From assembly GCA_016286595.1 (NCBI GenBank), contig JAEETR010000028.1:1-6741 (forward strand): 6,741 nucleotides of DNA. Direction: 5' to 3'. The position numbers and the translations under genes were made by a program. This DNA is from Oscillospiraceae bacterium. GTDB lineage: Bacteria > Bacillota > Clostridia > Oscillospirales > Oscillospiraceae. Below are positions 4,326 to 6,741 of the stretch, piece after piece. The notes under the pieces were generated by a model. It searched no databases. It saw only the letters and a program-made list of their open reading frames with translations, and was not told the DNA's origin. Numbering within the stretch: the first letter of the stretch is position 1; every line of letters begins with the position of its first letter.

Positions 4326-6741
4326 ATGCTCAATATCACCGATACCATCTTCAGCGAGGAGCCCTTCGCCCGGGCGGCGGAGGCCATGGAGGCCGGAGGC
4401 TGTCCCGTGATGCTGTCGGGCCTGGGGGGAGTACACCGGGCCCACGCCGCGGCCGCCCTGCACCTGCGCACGGGCCTGCCCGTGTTCGCCGTGTGCCCCG
4501 ACGAGGCGGAGGCGGACCGTTTCGCCGCCGACATGGCCGCCTTCACCGGCAAAAATCCCCGCAAACTCTACGGCAGGGACTTCGTGTTCTACAACGCCGA
4601 CAGCGTCTCCCGGCCCGGTGAGCAGGAGCGGATATCCACCCTCTTCGCCCTGACCCGGGGCGAAAGCCCCGTAACCGTGGCCACCGCCGACGCCGTCATG
4701 CTGAAAACCATGCCGAAGGGTCTGCTGGAGGAGCTGTCGGTTGACATAATATCCGGCAGCACCATGGACCTGGAGGGGCTGGTCCGCACCCTCGTTACGG
4801 CGGGGTATCAGCGCGCCGCCCAGGTGGAGGGCGTGGGACAGTTCGCCCTGCGGGGCGGCATCCTGGACTTCTTCTCGCCCGCCCACGACGAGCCTGTGCG
4901 CTGCGAGTTCTTCGGCGACGACGTGGACTCCATGGGCTTTTTCGACCCGGGCAGCCAGCGGCGCACCGCCGTAATAGAAAGGGCTACCGTCCTCCCCGCC
5001 GGGGAGACGCCCGACTGCGCCGCCGACGGCGGCAGGGAGGGGCTGGCAAAGCGCATCGAAACCATGCTGAAAACCCGCATTATGCGGCGAAAGAACGTAA
5101 AAAAGGAACTTATCGACAACATAAACGGCGATATCGCCCGTCTGCGGGACGGGCGCATGCTCTCCGCCGCCGACAGGTATATCGACCTGATGTTCGAGCC
5201 CGCCACCGCCGCGGACTACGTGCCGGAGGACGCCATCGTGGTGCTGATAGAGCCCTCCCGTCTGGCGGACAGGGCAAAAAACTTCGCCTGGCAGCTTAAC
5301 GAGGACGTGACCGCGCTGTACGGCGCCGGGGTCATGGACGCCGGGACCGAGCGGTTCTTTACCGGCTGGGACGACACCCTGCGCCGCCTTGCCGACTGGC
5401 CGGTGTATATGCTGTGCAGCTTCACCACCTCCGACCCGGGACTGCCGCCCCGGACGCTGGAGGCGGTATTATGTAAACAGCTCCCCTCCTACGGCGGCTC
5501 CCTTGAGACGGCGGCGGAGGACATCTCCCACTATCTCCGGCAGGATTACGCCGTGCTGGTGCTGTCGGAGGACACCCGCCGGGCCCAGACCCTGGGCCGT
5601 TACATGGCGGAGCGGGGGATAAAATGCGCCTACGACTACGAGCTGACGGGGACGCCGTCGCCGGGGACGTGCACCATCGGCGTGGGGTCTTTGTCGGCGG
5701 GCTTCGAGTACCCCGGCCAGCGTCTTGCCGTGATAACCGAGGGGCAGCTCACCGCCCGCACCTTCAAGCGCCGCGCCCGGCGGAAAAAGGCCGCCGGCGA
5801 GCGCATAATGAGCTACAACGACCTTTCCGTGGGCGATCTGGTGGTCCACGAGACCTACGGCATCGGCCGCTTCGCCGGAATAACCCGGCGCACCTACGAC
5901 AACGTTGAGAAGGACTATATAAAGATAGCCTACGCCGGTACCGACGCCCTGTTCGTACCCGCCACGCAGCTGGACATGGTGACGAAGTACATCGGCGGCG
6001 AGGCGGAGCAGGTGAAGCTGAGCAGGCTGGGCGGCACCGACTGGGCCCGCACGAAGGCCCGGGCGAAGGGCGCCGTGAAGGACCTGGCCGACGGCCTCAT
6101 CGCCCTTCAGGCCGAGCGGATGAACCGTCCCGGCTACGCCTTCTCCCCGGACAACCCCTGGCAGGCGGAGTTCGAGGACGCCTTCGAGTATCAGGAGACC
6201 GACGACCAGCTGCGCTCCGTGAGGGAGATAAAGGCGGACATGGAAAAGGCCGTGCCCATGGACCGGCTTTTGTGCGGCGACGTGGGCTACGGCAAGACGG
6301 AGGTGGCCCTGCGGGCCATTATGAAGTGCATCATGGACGGCAAGCAGGCCGCCATTCTGGTGCCCACCACCGTCCTTGCCCAGCAGCATCTCACCACCGC
6401 CACCCGGCGGTTCGCGGGCTTTCCCGTGACCATAGAGATGCTCTCCCGCTTCCGCACCCCCACACAGATCAAAAAGGCCGTGGCGGGTCTGGGAGACGGG
6501 TCCGTGGACCTGGTCATCGGCACCCACCGTCTGCTGGGAAAGGACATAAAATTCAAGGATCTGGGCCTTCTCGTTGTGGACGAGGAGCAGCGCTTCGGCG
6601 TGCAGCACAAGGAGCGGCTGAAGGAGATGGCCCGGCAGGTGGACGTGCTGACGCTGTCCGCCACGCCCATACCCAGAACGCTGAACATGGCCCTTTCCGG
6701 CGTGCGGGACATGTCCACCATCGAGGAGCCGCCCCAGGACC
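4326..6741 (+). CDS. mfd: Transcription-repair coupling factor Mfd (3' partial)
   Basis: Mfd is a DNA translocase that removes RNA polymerase stalled at lesions and recruits UvrA for nucleotide excision repair. The frame is open from ATG 4326 to the window edge, about 805 codons. Whole Mfd proteins have about 1150-1180, so roughly the last third is missing. Domains seen: a UvrB-like module (about 1-340) with a degenerate P-loop (SGLGGVHR, 31-38); UvrA-contact residues Arg176, Arg192 and Phe196, each offset by 11 from E. coli R165, R181 and F185; a linker/D3 region (about 345-490); a CarD-like RNA-polymerase-interaction domain (about 497-565, VGDLVVHETYGIG at 502-514); and translocase motifs. 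The latter are Walker A GDVGYGKTE (651-659, Lys657), LVPTTVLAQQH, IGTHRLL, DEEQRFG (752-758) and LSATPIPRT (777-785). The later helicase motifs, the TRG motif and the UvrA-masking domain are beyond the window. I read every codon and found no stop or frameshift. The usual His in VHxxHGIG is Tyr here. Confidence 0.97.
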   Translation, partial: MLNITDTIFSEEPFARAAEAMEAGGCPVMLSGLGGVHRAHAAAALHLRTGLPVFAVCPDEAEADRFAADMAAFTGKNPRKLYGRDFVFYNADSVSRPGEQERISTLFALTRGESPVTVATADAVMLKTMPKGLLEELSVDIISGSTMDLEGLVRTLVTAGYQRAAQVEGVGQFALRGGILDFFSPAHDEPVRCEFFGDDVDSMGFFDPGSQRRTAVIERATVLPAGETPDCAADGGREGLAKRIETMLKTRIMRRKNVKKELIDNINGDIARLRDGRMLSAADRYIDLMFEPATAADYVPEDAIVVLIEPSRLADRAKNFAWQLNEDVTALYGAGVMDAGTERFFTGWDDTLRRLADWPVYMLCSFTTSDPGLPPRTLEAVLCKQLPSYGGSLETAAEDISHYLRQDYAVLVLSEDTRRAQTLGRYMAERGIKCAYDYELTGTPSPGTCTIGVGSLSAGFEYPGQRLAVITEGQLTARTFKRRARRKKAAGERIMSYNDLSVGDLVVHETYGIGRFAGITRRTYDNVEKDYIKIAYAGTDALFVPATQLDMVTKYIGGEAEQVKLSRLGGTDWARTKARAKGAVKDLADGLIALQAERMNRPGYAFSPDNPWQAEFEDAFEYQETDDQLRSVREIKADMEKAVPMDRLLCGDVGYGKTEVALRAIMKCIMDGKQAAILVPTTVLAQQHLTTATRRFAGFPVTIEMLSRFRTPTQIKKAVAGLGDGSVDLVIGTHRLLGKDIKFKDLGLLVVDEEQRFGVQHKERLKEMARQVDVLTLSATPIPRTLNMALSGVRDMSTIEEPPQD

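Noticed and set aside
4265..4621. 118-codon + strand frame starting before mfd
   Set aside because: It overlaps the mfd start in another frame, has no ribosome-binding site, begins inside the hairpin region and gives an Arg/Gly/Pro-rich shadow translation.
5460..5480. Possible frameshift or break in mfd near ATTATGTAAACAG
   Set aside because: Read in the mfd frame this is GTA TTA TGT AAA CAG with no stop, and the protein on both sides continues the expected Mfd sequence.
5469..6608. 379-codon open frame on the - strand across mfd
   Set aside because: It is antisense to clear Mfd helicase motifs, with low-complexity His/Gly/Val-rich translation typical of a shadow frame.

Overview
The window is a dense block of bacterial housekeeping genes, all on the + strand, with no sign of mobile DNA, CRISPR or prophage. 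The DNA is GC-rich (roughly 60-65 % by eye). The soj/spo0J-type segregation genes, the form of seryl-tRNA synthetase and the Firmicutes-like Mfd suggest a GC-rich member of the Clostridia, probably an Oscillospiraceae/Ruminococcaceae-type gut anaerobe. That placement is inference from remembered family features, not from a search.

Region 1 (1-4235) is one compact gene train: parA (5' end cut off by the window), parB, an unrecognised membrane-anchored coiled-coil protein, serS and rsmG. Every junction overlaps: ATGA at 714, GTGA at 1589, ATGA at 2233 and TAATG at 3535-3539. The five genes are therefore very probably co-transcribed and translationally coupled. ParA and ParB segregate the replication origin. 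SerS charges tRNA-Ser. RsmG methylates 16S rRNA. The unknown protein has an N-terminal transmembrane helix, a long coiled coil and an acidic tail, and sits exactly between the segregation and translation genes.

Region 2 (4236-4325) is the only real intergenic gap, 90 bases. It holds a perfect 10-bp hairpin with no T-run and the ribosome-binding site of the next gene. I see no convincing promoter or classical terminator in it.

Region 3 (4326-6741) is the first ~805 codons of mfd, the transcription-repair coupling factor. It is open to the window edge and contains the UvrB-like module, the RNA-polymerase-interaction domain and the first helicase motifs. The remaining C-terminal part lies beyond the window.

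I found no clear new multi-gene system. The best leads are the unknown coiled-coil membrane protein, a ParB whose N-terminal ParA-stimulating Lys/Arg position is Ala inside a small tandem DNA repeat, a SerRS with strongly divergent active-site motifs, and a surplus of GATATC palindromes.
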